Part shown: one piece after another, positions 1 through 10,675 of the stretch
How the letters are laid out: the number at the start of each line of letters is the position of its first letter
Numbering within the stretch: position 1 is the first letter of the stretch
Origin: DASUPK01 sp963763955
Lineage (GTDB): Bacteria; Actinomycetota; Thermoleophilia; Solirubrobacterales; 70-9
Direction: 5' to 3'
DNA: 64,000 nt
NCBI GenBank assembly: GCA_963763955.1
Contig: CAVXQP010000013.1
Span: 62,001-126,000 of the forward strand
Made by a program: the position numbers and the translations under genes
The notes under the pieces: generated by a model
Told to the model about the DNA's origin: nothing
The model's input: the letters and a program-made list of their open reading frames with translations, nothing else
Databases searched by the model: none

Positions 1-188
1 TCCCACTCGCGGATCAGCTGCATCACCCCGTCCGCGACCGACGGCATCACGTCGGCCGCCAGCACAACCCCGGTTCCCGCGCGCTCGGGATTCAGGGCAA
101 CGATCCGTTGGACTCCCCCGGTCGCATCCAGCGCCTCCGTCACCAGGTCGGCGCGATGCTCCTCGATCGCGAGGCGGAGTCGCAGCAC
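1..188 (-). CDS. DUF389 domain protein, N-terminal fragment (cut by window edge)
   Basis: Only the first 62 codons are present; the gene runs off the left edge. From a GTG at 188-186 the product begins MLRLRLAIEEHRADLVTEAL and continues through a beta/alpha segment (GVQRIVALNP) to a VVLAADVMPSVADGVMQLIR stretch. This resembles the cytoplasmic N-terminal domain of DUF389 membrane proteins, in which multiple membrane helices normally follow. The start is supported by a TAGACT hexamer six bases upstream and no Shine-Dalgarno sequence, as expected for a leaderless transcript. The family is recognised from pattern only and no transmembrane part is visible here, so the assignment is moderate. Function in the family is unknown. 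Confidence 0.55.
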   Translation of the reverse strand, partial: MLRLRLAIEEHRADLVTEALDATGGVQRIVALNPERAGTGVVLAADVMPSVADGVMQLIREW

Positions 189-194
189 GCGGCG

Positions 195-200
195 AGTCTA
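195..200 (-). promoter_or_regulatory. -10 hexamer TAGACT of a leaderless promoter
   Basis: TAGACT read on the minus strand, six bases before the GTG at 188. It matches the TANNNT pattern at many first genes in this window. Confidence 0.4.
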
Positions 201-219
201 GGAATCGCGCGGGACGCCG

Positions 220-804
220 TTACTTGAACTCGATCTCCCGGATCACCTTCGCCGGAGCGCCCGCGGCGATCACACCCGGCGGCAGGTCCCTGGTGACGAC
301 CGAGTTCGCGCCGATCACGCAGCGCTCGCCGATCTCCACACCGCCGGTGACGACGCACCCGACCCCGAACCAGCAGTTCGAGCCGATTCGCACCGGCCCC
401 TGCGGCTCGAAGCCCTGCCAGGTGACCGGCTTGGTCGGGTCGTCGTAGCGGTGGTCGGAGTCGCCGACGAAGCAGTTGTTGGCGAACATGACATGGTCGC
501 CGATCTCGATCAGCTCGACGGCAGCGAGCATCGTGTTGCGGTTGAGGAAGCAGCCCTCCCCGATGCGGATCCGGGCCTCCCCGGAGAGGGTCAGCCAGCA
601 GCCGGGCTCGAGCAGCGTCCCCTCCCCGATCTCGAGGCGCCCTGAGTCCAGTGCCTCGAGCGCCTCGCCCTCGATCGGATACCGGATGAAGAAGCCGCCC
701 TCGGCCGCGTGGCGGTTGAGCCGGACCCGGCGGCGCCAGCGCCGGTTGCGCTCGTACCAGCGCCGCTTCACCCACCAGGTGCGCCATTCGCCGAGCGACG
801 CCAC
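220..804 (-). CDS. Left-handed beta-helix (hexapeptide) acyltransferase
   Basis: A 194-residue O-acetyltransferase of the maltose/galactoside acetyltransferase (WcaF/Maa-like) group. Residues from about 55 to the end form hexapeptide repeats (IEIGEGTLL, IRIGEGCFLN, IGDHVMFANN, IGSNCWFGVG, IGERCVIGAN) that fold as a left-handed beta-helix. The family ending PPGVIAAGAPAKVIREI is present. A catalytic-type His lies in the DHRYDD loop. The N-terminus (ASLGEWRTWWVKRRWYERN) is basic and aromatic and may sit on the membrane. The GTG at 804 was chosen because the open frame continues upstream through the divergent ROK gene, which cannot be coding on both strands. The acyl acceptor (sugar or cell-envelope glycan) cannot be read from sequence. 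Confidence 0.8.
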   Translation of the reverse strand: MASLGEWRTWWVKRRWYERNRRWRRRVRLNRHAAEGGFFIRYPIEGEALEALDSGRLEIGEGTLLEPGCWLTLSGEARIRIGEGCFLNRNTMLAAVELIEIGDHVMFANNCFVGDSDHRYDDPTKPVTWQGFEPQGPVRIGSNCWFGVGCVVTGGVEIGERCVIGANSVVTRDLPPGVIAAGAPAKVIREIEFK

Positions 805-839
805 GTCCAGAGCTTCCCAAAACCCTCGGAGCCGGGGGA

Positions 840-845
840 TATTGT
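840..845 (+). promoter_or_regulatory. -10 hexamer TATTGT of the ROK kinase gene
   Basis: TATTGT lies seven bases before the GTG at 853, with no Shine-Dalgarno sequence between. Read as a leaderless promoter in the short divergent gap. Confidence 0.4.
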
Positions 846-852
846 CTGCGCA

Positions 853-1827
853 GTGAGCCCAGCCAAGGCGCCGCCTGCGCGCGGCGGAATCGATCTCGGG
901 GGCACGAAGATCCAGACGGTCGTCGTGGACGAGAGGAACGAAGTGCTGGGGCAGTCGCGGCGCCCAACCCCGACCAGCGGCGGGCCCGATGATGTCGCCC
1001 GCGAGATGGCGGCCGCGATGCGCGAGGCGGCGGCCCAGGCCGGGCTCGGCACCCGCGATCTCTCCGGCGTCGGAGTCGGCTCCCCCGGCGATGCCGATGA
1101 GGAGACGGGGGATGTCTCCGATGCCCGCAATCTGCCGGGCTGGACCGGGACCTTCCCGCTGGGCAAGGCGCTGAAAGAGCAGTTCGGGACCGTGGTGCGG
1201 ATTGGCAACGACGTCTCGGTCGCGGTCCAGGGCGAGTTCGACCTGGGAGCCGGCAAGGAGTTCGACACTATCCTCGGGGTCTGGTGGGGAACCGGCGTCG
1301 GCGGCGGGCTGATCCTCGACGGCAAGCAGTGGCTCGGCCGTGGCGCCGCAGGCGAGATCGGCCACGTGGTCGTGAAGCGCGGAGGGGCGCGCTGCACCTG
1401 CGGGCGGCGCGGCTGCATGGAGGCCTATGCGGGTCGCCTGGCGATGGAGATCAAAGCCCGCAAGGAGGTCAAGAAGGGCGCCAAGACCGACCTCTTCCAG
1501 CTCATGGAAGAGCACGGCCGCGACCGGCTCACCAGCGGCATCTGGGAGCGTGCACTCGAGCACGGGGACGATCTGGCCACGAGGCTGATCGACCGCGCGG
1601 TGAAGGCATTGGGGGTGGGAATCGCCTCGTCGGTCAATCTGATCGATCCGGAGGCGGTGATCATCGGCGGCGGCCTCGGTGAGCGGCTCGGTCACAAGTA
1701 CGTCCACAGGATCGCTCAACGCATGCATCCCCATCTGTTCGTCGACGATCGCCCGCCTGAGATGCGGCTGGCCGCGCTCGGCGACCTCGGCGGAGCCATC
1801 GGCGCAGCCCTGCTGGTCGACGAGTAG
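853..1827 (+). CDS. ROK-family sugar kinase (glucokinase-like)
   Basis: A 324-residue cytoplasmic sugar kinase. The N-terminal GIDLGGTKIQTVVVD is the ATP phosphate-binding loop. GVGVGSPGDADEETG and IGNDVSVAVQGEF are the sugar-binding and catalytic Asp regions. GAAGEIGHVVV followed by CTCGRRGCMEAYAG is the ROK signature with its Cys-rich zinc site (CxCGxxGCxE). VIIGGGLGE is the second ATP-binding segment. Length fits glucokinases and ROK kinases. Glucose is the most likely substrate but other hexoses are possible. The GTG at 853 is chosen because it directly precedes the conserved N-terminus and has a -10 element seven bases away; upstream in-frame codons overlap the divergent acyltransferase. 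It is transcribed alone and ends at a strong bidirectional terminator. Confidence 0.85.
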   Translation: MSPAKAPPARGGIDLGGTKIQTVVVDERNEVLGQSRRPTPTSGGPDDVAREMAAAMREAAAQAGLGTRDLSGVGVGSPGDADEETGDVSDARNLPGWTGTFPLGKALKEQFGTVVRIGNDVSVAVQGEFDLGAGKEFDTILGVWWGTGVGGGLILDGKQWLGRGAAGEIGHVVVKRGGARCTCGRRGCMEAYAGRLAMEIKARKEVKKGAKTDLFQLMEEHGRDRLTSGIWERALEHGDDLATRLIDRAVKALGVGIASSVNLIDPEAVIIGGGLGERLGHKYVHRIAQRMHPHLFVDDRPPEMRLAALGDLGGAIGAALLVDE

Positions 1828-1867
1828 CACGCTGAGCCGACCCTCTCAGGTCAGCAGAAAAGCGGAT

Positions 1868-1900
1868 CGCGGGAGCCTGGCCCGAGGCCAGGCTCCCGCG
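1868..1900. terminator. Perfect 15-bp stem bidirectional terminator
   Basis: Bases 1868-1882 and 1886-1900 are exact reverse complements around a 3-base loop (CGA). It lies between the convergent ROK kinase and DUF7144 genes and can end transcription in both directions. Confidence 0.75.
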
Positions 1901-1908
1901 GATTGCTG

Positions 1909-2289
1909 CTAGAGGCCTGTCGCGTCCTCCACCTCGCCGAACTCGATGATTCCGTAGACGATCCACACGCAGAGGAAGAAGATCGCCAGCGACCAGAATG
2001 GGTGGTTGCCGCCCATGGAGAGCAACGCATCGATCGCCCCAATGCTCCCGCCGATGATCCCGATCACACGACCGTAGACATTGCCAATCATCAGCGAGAA
2101 GCCTCCGGTCAGCTGGATGACGCCGACGATGACCATCACCCAGCCCATCGCGTGGAGGTTGGTGAAGATGTACCTCGTGTCGTTCGCGTAGAAATGCGCA
2201 TCGGAAATCGCGCCGATGCCGTAGATGATGTTGAGCGTACCCACGAGCAACAGCAGGATCGCCGCGAACATCGTTCGACCAGCGCCCAT
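1909..2289 (-). CDS. DUF7144-type four-helix membrane protein
   Basis: A 126-residue integral membrane protein with about four hydrophobic helices: TMFAAILLLLVGTLNIIYGI near 6-25, GWVMVIVGVIQLTGGFSLMI, VIGIIGGSIGAIDALLSM, and SLAIFFLCVWIVYGIIEF near the C-terminus. An NDTRYIF segment lies in the first loop. This fits the DUF7144 membrane proteins common in actinobacteria, whose function is unknown. The ATG at 2289 is preferred over the one at 2316 because GAGGAGA (2295-2301 on the minus strand) sits five bases before it. It is monocistronic as far as can be seen and faces the ROK gene across the terminator. Confidence 0.75.
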   Translation of the reverse strand: MGAGRTMFAAILLLLVGTLNIIYGIGAISDAHFYANDTRYIFTNLHAMGWVMVIVGVIQLTGGFSLMIGNVYGRVIGIIGGSIGAIDALLSMGGNHPFWSLAIFFLCVWIVYGIIEFGEVEDATGL

Positions 2290-2349
2290 CTGGGTCTCCT
2301 CTCGGTAGCCGGCCACCCCCTAAGGCGGCCGTATATGGCGGGCGCGACG

Positions 2350-3129
2350 CTACTCCTCTGACCGGCCGGAGCCCGACGCGCGCGGGCTGGGCAGCGACGG
2401 GGCGCCCCCGATCAGGTCCTGCAGGCGACGCATGCGCTTGTCATGACGCGCCTTCCGTGCCTGAGCCTTGATCAGCTTGCGGCTGCCCGGCTTGTAGCGG
2501 CGCTTCGCCCACCACGAGCCCGGGCGCGCCAGCCGAATCGCGCCCACCCAGGCGACGGGCGGGATGAACATGCCGATCACGGCGGCGCTGATCTTGCCCT
2601 TCAGGGCGACCAGCGCGCAGAAGGCGAGGTTGAGAACCACCGAGCTGACGATCGCCGCCGTGGAGTCGCCGCCCGCATCGAGTGGAGTGAACCCGATGAT
2701 GTACCCGCCGCCGATGATTGCGGCGAAGATCACCGCGTCGACTGAGCTGCGTCCCTCCTCCGACCAGTAGACGTCCTCGAGATGGAGCCAGAGGGCGAAT
2801 TCGTCGAGCGTCAGTCCCATGCCGACCCCGAAGAGCCCGGCGGCGATCTCGAACCAGGGACTGTTGGGCTGGATCGCGAACGCGGCGAACCCGGCGACGA
2901 TCATGAAGACGATTCCGAAGACGAGGTGGTGGATGTGCAGACCGCCCGGGGAAACGTTCCCCGGCCACCAGGAGACCTCCGCTCTGATCATCCGGGTGCT
3001 GAACCGGATGAAGCCGAACGAGAGCAGCATGCAGCCGAGAAGGATCAGTCCAGCGCGCTGGTCCGCGGTGTCCAGCGCCTTGCCGCCCTGGATCTGGAGG
3101 CTGATTGCCCCTATTAAGCCCTCTCCCAC
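2350..3129 (-). CDS. Conserved multi-pass membrane protein, function unknown
   Basis: A 259-residue membrane protein with about seven hydrophobic segments, starting with RAGLILLGCMLLSFGFIRF near residue 25. Two features stand out: a histidine cluster GGLHIHHLVFGI near 63-74 just inside a helix, and an acidic/aromatic stretch LTLDEFALWLHLEDVYW near 105-121. Together these could bind a metal or lie near an active site, but I know of no assigned activity. The C-terminus from about residue 205 is a strongly basic cytoplasmic tail (AKRRYKPGSRKLIKAQARKA). The start is a GTG; a GATACT element lies six bases upstream. The 194 bases between this gene and uvrA show nothing recognisable. Confidence 0.65.
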   Translation of the reverse strand: MGEGLIGAISLQIQGGKALDTADQRAGLILLGCMLLSFGFIRFSTRMIRAEVSWWPGNVSPGGLHIHHLVFGIVFMIVAGFAAFAIQPNSPWFEIAAGLFGVGMGLTLDEFALWLHLEDVYWSEEGRSSVDAVIFAAIIGGGYIIGFTPLDAGGDSTAAIVSSVVLNLAFCALVALKGKISAAVIGMFIPPVAWVGAIRLARPGSWWAKRRYKPGSRKLIKAQARKARHDKRMRRLQDLIGGAPSLPSPRASGSGRSEE

Positions 3130-3323
3130 AGACCTAGTATCGCCACCCTGCCGCTGCCCGGGGGGACCTGGACGTCAGCGGGGGCGCGGCTGAGGCCGTT
3201 TGGGGACCAGGGGCGGCCAAAGGCGAGCCGTCGCTCGGCGGGCCCGCTCTCTGAGCAGCAGGGCTCCGAGGTGGAGGTCGGTGCGGCACATGCCTTCTCT
3301 ACGCCGGCATCGGGTCGAGCGGA

Positions 3324-6290
<2,967 letters not shown>

Positions 6291-7514
6291 CTATGTCGAT
6301 TCTAGGAGCCGAACGGACGTTCCCCGTAGCGGAGCGCGTAGATGCCGCCGGCCGAGCCAGGTCGCTCCGAGCGTGACCAGGCCGCCGGCGAACCCGACGG
6401 CAAGCCCCAGGTGGGGACTCACCTCCGCTACCGCCACTCCGGCGACAGCGTTCCCGAGCGATGCGCCCCCAACGATCGCCGTCAGGATCCAACCGGTGGC
6501 CTCGGCGCCAGTGCCGGCGGGGGCATGGCTGTCGAGCAGCAGGTAGATGAGCGAGATCGTCGGGGCGAGCGCGAGCCCGCTGATCGCCATCAACGGAAAC
6601 GCGAGGGGAAGTGACGGCACGGCGACCAGCGGACCAAGCGAGATCGCGAACGCGAGTGCCACCAGCGGCATGCGCTCGCCCGCTCCGCGGCTCCATTTGC
6701 GCGCTCCGTACCAGAGTCCGCCGGCGGCGCTCCCCGCCGCCTGGGTGGCGATCAGCGCCCCGCCCAACTCCGCCGCCCCGTGGTGCGAGGCGAACGCAGT
6801 GATCGCCAGCTCGATGGCACCGACAGCGAGACCGACGCCCAGAGCTGCCCCCATCAGGACGAGGATGCTTCGCGAGCGCACCGGAGTCACGCGACTGCCG
6901 TCAGTGCCCTCATGCCCGCGCCAGGCGCGCGAGGCTGGTGACGTGGCGAAGATCGCCGATCCGGTCAGCGCGAGAGCGACGCAGACGCCAAGCGATGCAG
7001 CGGGCGTCCAGACGGCGATCACTCCCGCAGCGATCAGCGGACCGAAGATGAAGGCGATATCGATGGCTACCGCGTCGAGGGCGAAGGCTGCCTGCCTGAG
7101 CTCCTGATCCGGAACCAGGCCGGACCAAAGCGTCCTCATCGCGTTCCCGGTCGGCAGGGTCCCGAGCCCGGCCACGGTCGCGAGGGCAGCCAGCGCGACG
7201 ATCGGCGCCCCCGCCTCGGCCCCGCCGATCAGCCCGAGAAAGGCCGCGGCGTTCACGAGCGCTGCGGCCGCGATCACCGGAGACTGGCCGACGCGGTCCA
7301 TCACTCTGCCCTGCACGGGCAGGGACACCGCGGCCGCGATCGAGTAGGCGGCGATCACCAGACCGGCGGCGGCGAACGAGCCGGTCGCGCCCTTGACCAG
7401 CAGCACCATTGAAAGGGGCTCGGCGGCGATCGACAGCCGTCCGATCAGCGTCCCGGCGAGGGGCTGTTTGACGCCGTGGGCGCCGAGCACGCGTCTGTAG
7501 GCGTCAGGGAACAT
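6291..7514 (-). CDS. MFS transporter
   Basis: A 407-residue major facilitator with 12 predicted helices. The motif A-like loop VQGRVMDRVGQSPVI follows helix 2 (near residue 70), and a basic central loop (SRAWRGHEGTDGSRVTPVRSR) separates the two halves. It resembles drug or metabolite exporters of the YcaD/arabinose-efflux type; the substrate is unknown. The ATG at 7514 is chosen over one at 7541 because the latter would overlap the divergent VOC gene start. Its stop codon touches the uvrA ATG, so it is likely the promoter-proximal gene of an MFS-uvrA unit, which would couple efflux with DNA repair. Confidence 0.8.
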   Translation of the reverse strand: MFPDAYRRVLGAHGVKQPLAGTLIGRLSIAAEPLSMVLLVKGATGSFAAAGLVIAAYSIAAAVSLPVQGRVMDRVGQSPVIAAAALVNAAAFLGLIGGAEAGAPIVALAALATVAGLGTLPTGNAMRTLWSGLVPDQELRQAAFALDAVAIDIAFIFGPLIAAGVIAVWTPAASLGVCVALALTGSAIFATSPASRAWRGHEGTDGSRVTPVRSRSILVLMGAALGVGLAVGAIELAITAFASHHGAAELGGALIATQAAGSAAGGLWYGARKWSRGAGERMPLVALAFAISLGPLVAVPSLPLAFPLMAISGLALAPTISLIYLLLDSHAPAGTGAEATGWILTAIVGGASLGNAVAGVAVAEVSPHLGLAVGFAGGLVTLGATWLGRRHLRAPLRGTSVRLLEST

Positions 7515-7526
7515 CCGGCCCCAGGT

Positions 7527-7532
7527 TAAGCT
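7527..7532 (+). promoter_or_regulatory. -10 hexamer TAAGCT of the VOC gene
   Basis: TAAGCT is eight bases before the ATG at 7541, without a Shine-Dalgarno sequence. It lies in a 26-base divergent gap. Confidence 0.35.
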
Positions 7533-7540
7533 CGGCCCCA

Positions 7541-7984
7541 ATGAGCGGGAGGCTCCCAGTCGCCGGGATCTCGGAACTCGTCCTGGAGGTATCCGACCTC
7601 GAGGATTCGCGCCGGTTCTACCGCGATGTGCTCGGCTTCGAGGAGACGCTCTACGGCGAAGGCGCCGAGGGCCGGTACTGGTACCTGGTCGGCGAGACGG
7701 CGCGCCTTGGGCTCTGGACCGAGCAGGTCGGCCTCGCGGGCGGGCGCGGAGGAGCCCACGTCCACTACGCGTTCAGCGTCCCGGACGCCGAGATCGATCC
7801 CATGAAGGCCCGGATCGAGGGGGCGGGCGCCGAGGTCGAGGGCCCGATCCAGCTCGGTCCCGGCCGGGCGATCTACGTCACGGACCCCGACGGCAACGTC
7901 GTCGAGTTCTGGAGCCAGGACATGGCCGCCTACGCGAAGGGCGCTCGCGAGGGTGGCACCCCGGGGACCTTTCGCAGCGAATGA
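7541..7984 (+). CDS. VOC (glyoxalase/bleomycin-resistance) superfamily protein
   Basis: A 147-residue single VOC unit made of two beta-alpha-beta-beta-beta modules. The first is ISELVLEVSDLEDSRRFYRDVLGF (about 6-29). The second begins HVHYAFSVPDAEIDPMKARI (about 69-88) and ends with the typical IYVTDPDGNVVEFWSQD. Candidate metal ligands are His71 and the Glu in VVEFW; the first-module ligand is not obvious because the usual His is replaced (SELVLEV). The activity could be glyoxalase, fosfomycin-type thiol transfer or binding only. It is transcribed divergently from the MFS-uvrA unit and ends at a hairpin. Confidence 0.8.
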   Translation: MSGRLPVAGISELVLEVSDLEDSRRFYRDVLGFEETLYGEGAEGRYWYLVGETARLGLWTEQVGLAGGRGGAHVHYAFSVPDAEIDPMKARIEGAGAEVEGPIQLGPGRAIYVTDPDGNVVEFWSQDMAAYAKGAREGGTPGTFRSE

Positions 7985-7992
7985 ACGAAGCC

Positions 7993-8025
7993 CCGAGGGC
8001 GCCCGCGCCTAGCGAGCGCCCTCGG
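7993..8025. terminator. Bidirectional hairpin terminator
   Basis: CCGAGGGCGC (7993-8002) pairs perfectly with GCGCCCTCGG (8016-8025) around a 13-base loop. It sits between the convergent VOC and SHOCT genes. Confidence 0.6.
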
Positions 8026-8036
8026 AGGGCGACCGG

Positions 8037-8429
8037 CTAGGCGACGATCTTGGCCTTCGCCTGCTCGAACTCCGCGTCGGAGAGCTTGTTCTCGTCGTGG
8101 AGCTTGGCGAGCTTGGCGAGCTCGTCGGCCGCCGAGCCGTCGCCCGCGGTCTGGCGCACGTAGGCGTCGAGCTGCTTCTGCGCCTCCTGCTGCTGGGCCA
8201 GGGCCCGCTCACGCATCCCGCTGCCGCGAGCGATCAGGTAGATCAGCGTCCCCAGAAACGGGACGAAGATGAGGAACACGACCCACGCCGCCTTTCCCCA
8301 TCCGGACATCGCGTGATCGCGAAACAGGTCGCTGATGACCGTGAAGAGGATCATCAGCCAGGCCGCGAAGACGAAGATCTCCAGGACGGTGAGCAGTGCC
8401 TGGCCAAAGGTGAAATCTGCGAGAACCAT
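8037..8429 (-). CDS. PLDc_N/SHOCT-domain membrane protein
   Basis: A 130-residue protein with two membrane helices in the first half (ALLTVLEIFVFAAWLMILF near 10-28; AAWVVFLIFVPFLGTLIYLI near 47-66), arranged like the PLDc_N (phospholipase-D nuclease N-terminal) two-helix domain. A Gln/Ala-rich linker follows, and then a C-terminal SHOCT motif (DELAKLAKLHDENKLSDAEF about 101-120, then EQAKAKIVA). Such proteins are frequent in actinobacteria. The SHOCT domain is thought to mediate oligomerisation, but no activity is known. An AGGAGG-like site precedes the ATG. Confidence 0.8.
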   Translation of the reverse strand: MVLADFTFGQALLTVLEIFVFAAWLMILFTVISDLFRDHAMSGWGKAAWVVFLIFVPFLGTLIYLIARGSGMRERALAQQQEAQKQLDAYVRQTAGDGSAADELAKLAKLHDENKLSDAEFEQAKAKIVA

Positions 8430-8483
8430 CCAGGTTCCTCCTGTCTGTTGAGTGAGGCAGTCCGATCAGACTAGTGACGCCGG

Positions 8484-9017
8484 TTACCTGGCTGCTCGGC
8501 TGAGCACATCGTCGAGCAGCGCGGAGCGATCAGAGGCGCCGAATCTCTCGCTGAGCTCGGCCTCGATCGCGGCTCGATCCCTGCCCTCGACGGCGAGCTT
8601 CATTGCGACCAGGCGCTCCGCGGCATCGTCGCCGTTGGCCGGCGGCGGCGAGACCGGGGTCTCCGGCGAGCCGGGCGGCTCGGAGGGTTGCTCCGGCTTC
8701 GGGTCCGGCTCGGGGGCCGGCTCTGACTCCGGCTCAGGCGCCTCCGCCTTCGGAATCGCCTCGGAGGCAGCCGCCACCAGCGTGCCGCCGAGCTCGTCGA
8801 GCGCCCTCTTCGCAGCCTCGATCTGACCCCGCGCGTCCCCCTCGGCACGCTCGCGGATCCGCTTCGCCTCGGCTTCGGCCTGTTCCCGGATGCTGGCCGC
8901 CTTCGCGTCCGCATCCCTGATGATCTCGGCGGCGCGATCCTCCGCTTCGGCCACTATTCCGCGAACGGCATCGGCCGCCTTGGCGGCCAAATCGTCCGAC
9001 TGCCCTGCGGAGCTCAT
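8484..9017 (-). CDS. Coiled-coil protein with Pro/Glu-rich linker
   Basis: A 177-residue cytoplasmic protein. Residues about 9-75 are an Ala/Glu/Arg heptad-rich helix (AEAEDRAAEIIRDADAKAAS, then IREQAEAEAKRIRERAEGDA) like the stalk region of ATP-synthase b/E or DivIVA-type proteins. A Pro/Glu/Ser linker (PEPESEPAPEPDPKPEQPSE) follows. A C-terminal helical unit of about 50 residues (ERLVAMKLAVEGRDRAAIEA...) resembles tails seen in some actinobacterial cell-division scaffolds. I do not recognise a named family. The ATG at 9017 is chosen because TACGCT lies six bases upstream; an upstream ATG at 9038 would add seven residues. Confidence 0.6.
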   Translation of the reverse strand: MSSAGQSDDLAAKAADAVRGIVAEAEDRAAEIIRDADAKAASIREQAEAEAKRIRERAEGDARGQIEAAKRALDELGGTLVAAASEAIPKAEAPEPESEPAPEPDPKPEQPSEPPGSPETPVSPPPANGDDAAERLVAMKLAVEGRDRAAIEAELSERFGASDRSALLDDVLSRAAR

Positions 9018-9023
9018 GTCGGA

Positions 9024-9029
9024 AGCGTA
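9024..9029 (-). promoter_or_regulatory. -10 hexamer TACGCT of the coiled-coil gene
   Basis: TACGCT on the minus strand, six bases before the ATG at 9017. Leaderless pattern. Confidence 0.4.
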
Positions 9030-9062
9030 GTAGGGCATAGGCTCCCCGGGCGTCACCTGCCT

Positions 9063-10671
9063 TTGGACTCGACCGCGACCAAGACCGACTCGGAAACCTC
9101 AGCCGGACCCGAGCGGGCCGGATGGGTGCTGGCATCGCTGATCGCGGTCGCAACCGTCGCGAACCTCGGCCTGGCGGTCGCCAACGTCGCGCTGCCGGAC
9201 ATCGGACGGCACTTCGATGCCTCGCAGACGGACCTCAACCTGGTCGCCATTGCCTATTCGCTCGGGCTCGCCTGCTCGGTCCTCTACTTCGGTGCTCTCG
9301 GGGACCGCTACGGCCGCAAGGGCATCCTGCTGGTGGGGATGGTCGTGACGATCCCGGCGGACCTCGTCGCCGCCTTCGCACCCTCGATCGGCGTCCTCTT
9401 CGCGGCGCGTATTGTGGGCGGCCTCGCGGCCGGGATGGCCTATCCGACCACCCTGGCGCTGATCACGGCGCTCTGGTCGGGCCCGGCCCGCACGAGGTCG
9501 ATCGCGCTCTGGGCGGCCACTGGGGGAGCGCTCACCGCGCTCGGGCCCCTCCTGGCCGGTGTCCTCTTGCAGCACTTCTCCTGGGGATCACCCTTCCTGC
9601 TCACGCTGCCCTTCGCGGTGTTGGCTCTGCTGATGGCGATCAGATTCATCCCCGCCCACGTCAACGAGGGCACCGAGCCGGTCGACCATCCCGGCGGCGT
9701 GCTCACGATCTTCCTGGTCGGCGCCTTCATCATGGCCATCAACTTCGTGGTGGTCCCGGGCAAGGGGTCACTGGCAATCGGGCTGTTCGCAGTCGCCGCG
9801 GCCGCCCTGCTCGCCTTCTACATCCGGGAGCGCCGAGCGACCAATCCGCTGTACGACCTGCATGTGGCCTCCCGCCGAACCTTCTGGGTGGCCGCGGTCG
9901 CGGGGATCATCGTCTTCGGCTCACTGATGGGGTCGATGTACATCGGGCAGCAGTTCCTCCAGAACGTCCTCGGCTACTCGACGGTCGGTGCGGGAGCCGC
10001 AATCCTGCCGGCCGCCGTCTGCATGGTGCTCGTGGCGCCCCGGTCGGCCAACCTCGTCGAGTCCAAGGGGGCCAGAGTGACCCTGCTCCTGGGATACGTC
10101 TTCGTGCTGCTCGGCTTCCTCGCCATGCTGCTCCTCTGGAAGGAGGGCATCCCGTACTGGAAGGTGGGACTGGGGTACGCCTTCATCGGGATCGGCGTGG
10201 GCCTTGCCGGCACTCCGGCATCGCACTCTCTGACCGGGTCGGTCCCGGTGACGCGAGCGGGCATGGCGTCGGGAACTGCCGATCTCCAGCGCGACCTGGG
10301 GGGCGCGATCCTGCAATCGATCATGGGGGCCTTCCTGACCGCGGGCTATGCGGCCGCGGCCTCTGCGGCCATCACCTCCTCCGGCAAGAACGTGTCCGAC
10401 AACGTCCAGAGCGAGCTGACGAAGTCGTTCTCGAGCGCGACCGACGCGGCCAAGCAATACTCGCCGTCGATCCAGGACGACATCGCCGCCGCGGCCAAGG
10501 CATCGTTCCTCCACGGCGACCAGTGGGCCTACCTGGCCGGGATCGTCGCGGTTCTGCTCGGCGCGGCCGTCGTCTTCTTCCTCTTCCCCAAGAACCAGGA
10601 GGAGACGGCAGATGCTCGCCGAGTTCGCGGCCGAGGATGCGGCCGCCGCCAAGGGCAAGTCCTCGGCCTGA
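9063..10671 (+). CDS. DHA2-family MFS transporter, probable 1-base frameshift near the 3' end
   Basis: A 14-helix drug:H+ antiporter of the EmrB/QacA group. The helix-1 region is LASLIAVATVANLGLAVANV, the motif A-like loop is GDRYGRKG, and motif C-like GGALTALGPLLAGVLL follows. The start is a TTG at 9063. The open frame stays on the plus strand to 10727, but after FFLFPKNQEETAD it turns into Arg/Gly-rich sequence and overruns the next gene. In the +1 frame the family-like tail MLAEFAAEDAAAAKGKSSA ends at a TGA at 10669-10671, four bases before the next ATG. Dropping one base near 10606-10611 would join KNQEET to MLAEF, so I give the repaired end. The extra base may be a sequence error or a real mutation. 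The substrate is unknown. Confidence 0.75.
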
Positions 10672-10675
10672 GGCG

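Noticed and set aside
220..1830. A 536-codon minus-strand frame through the ROK kinase into the acyltransferase
   Set aside because: Only its last 194 codons show a protein family. The rest is the antisense shadow of the ROK gene.
9122..10675. Long in-frame upstream extension of the second DHA2 exporter
   Set aside because: It is the out-of-frame shadow of the first exporter, rich in Arg, Gly and Pro with no membrane pattern.
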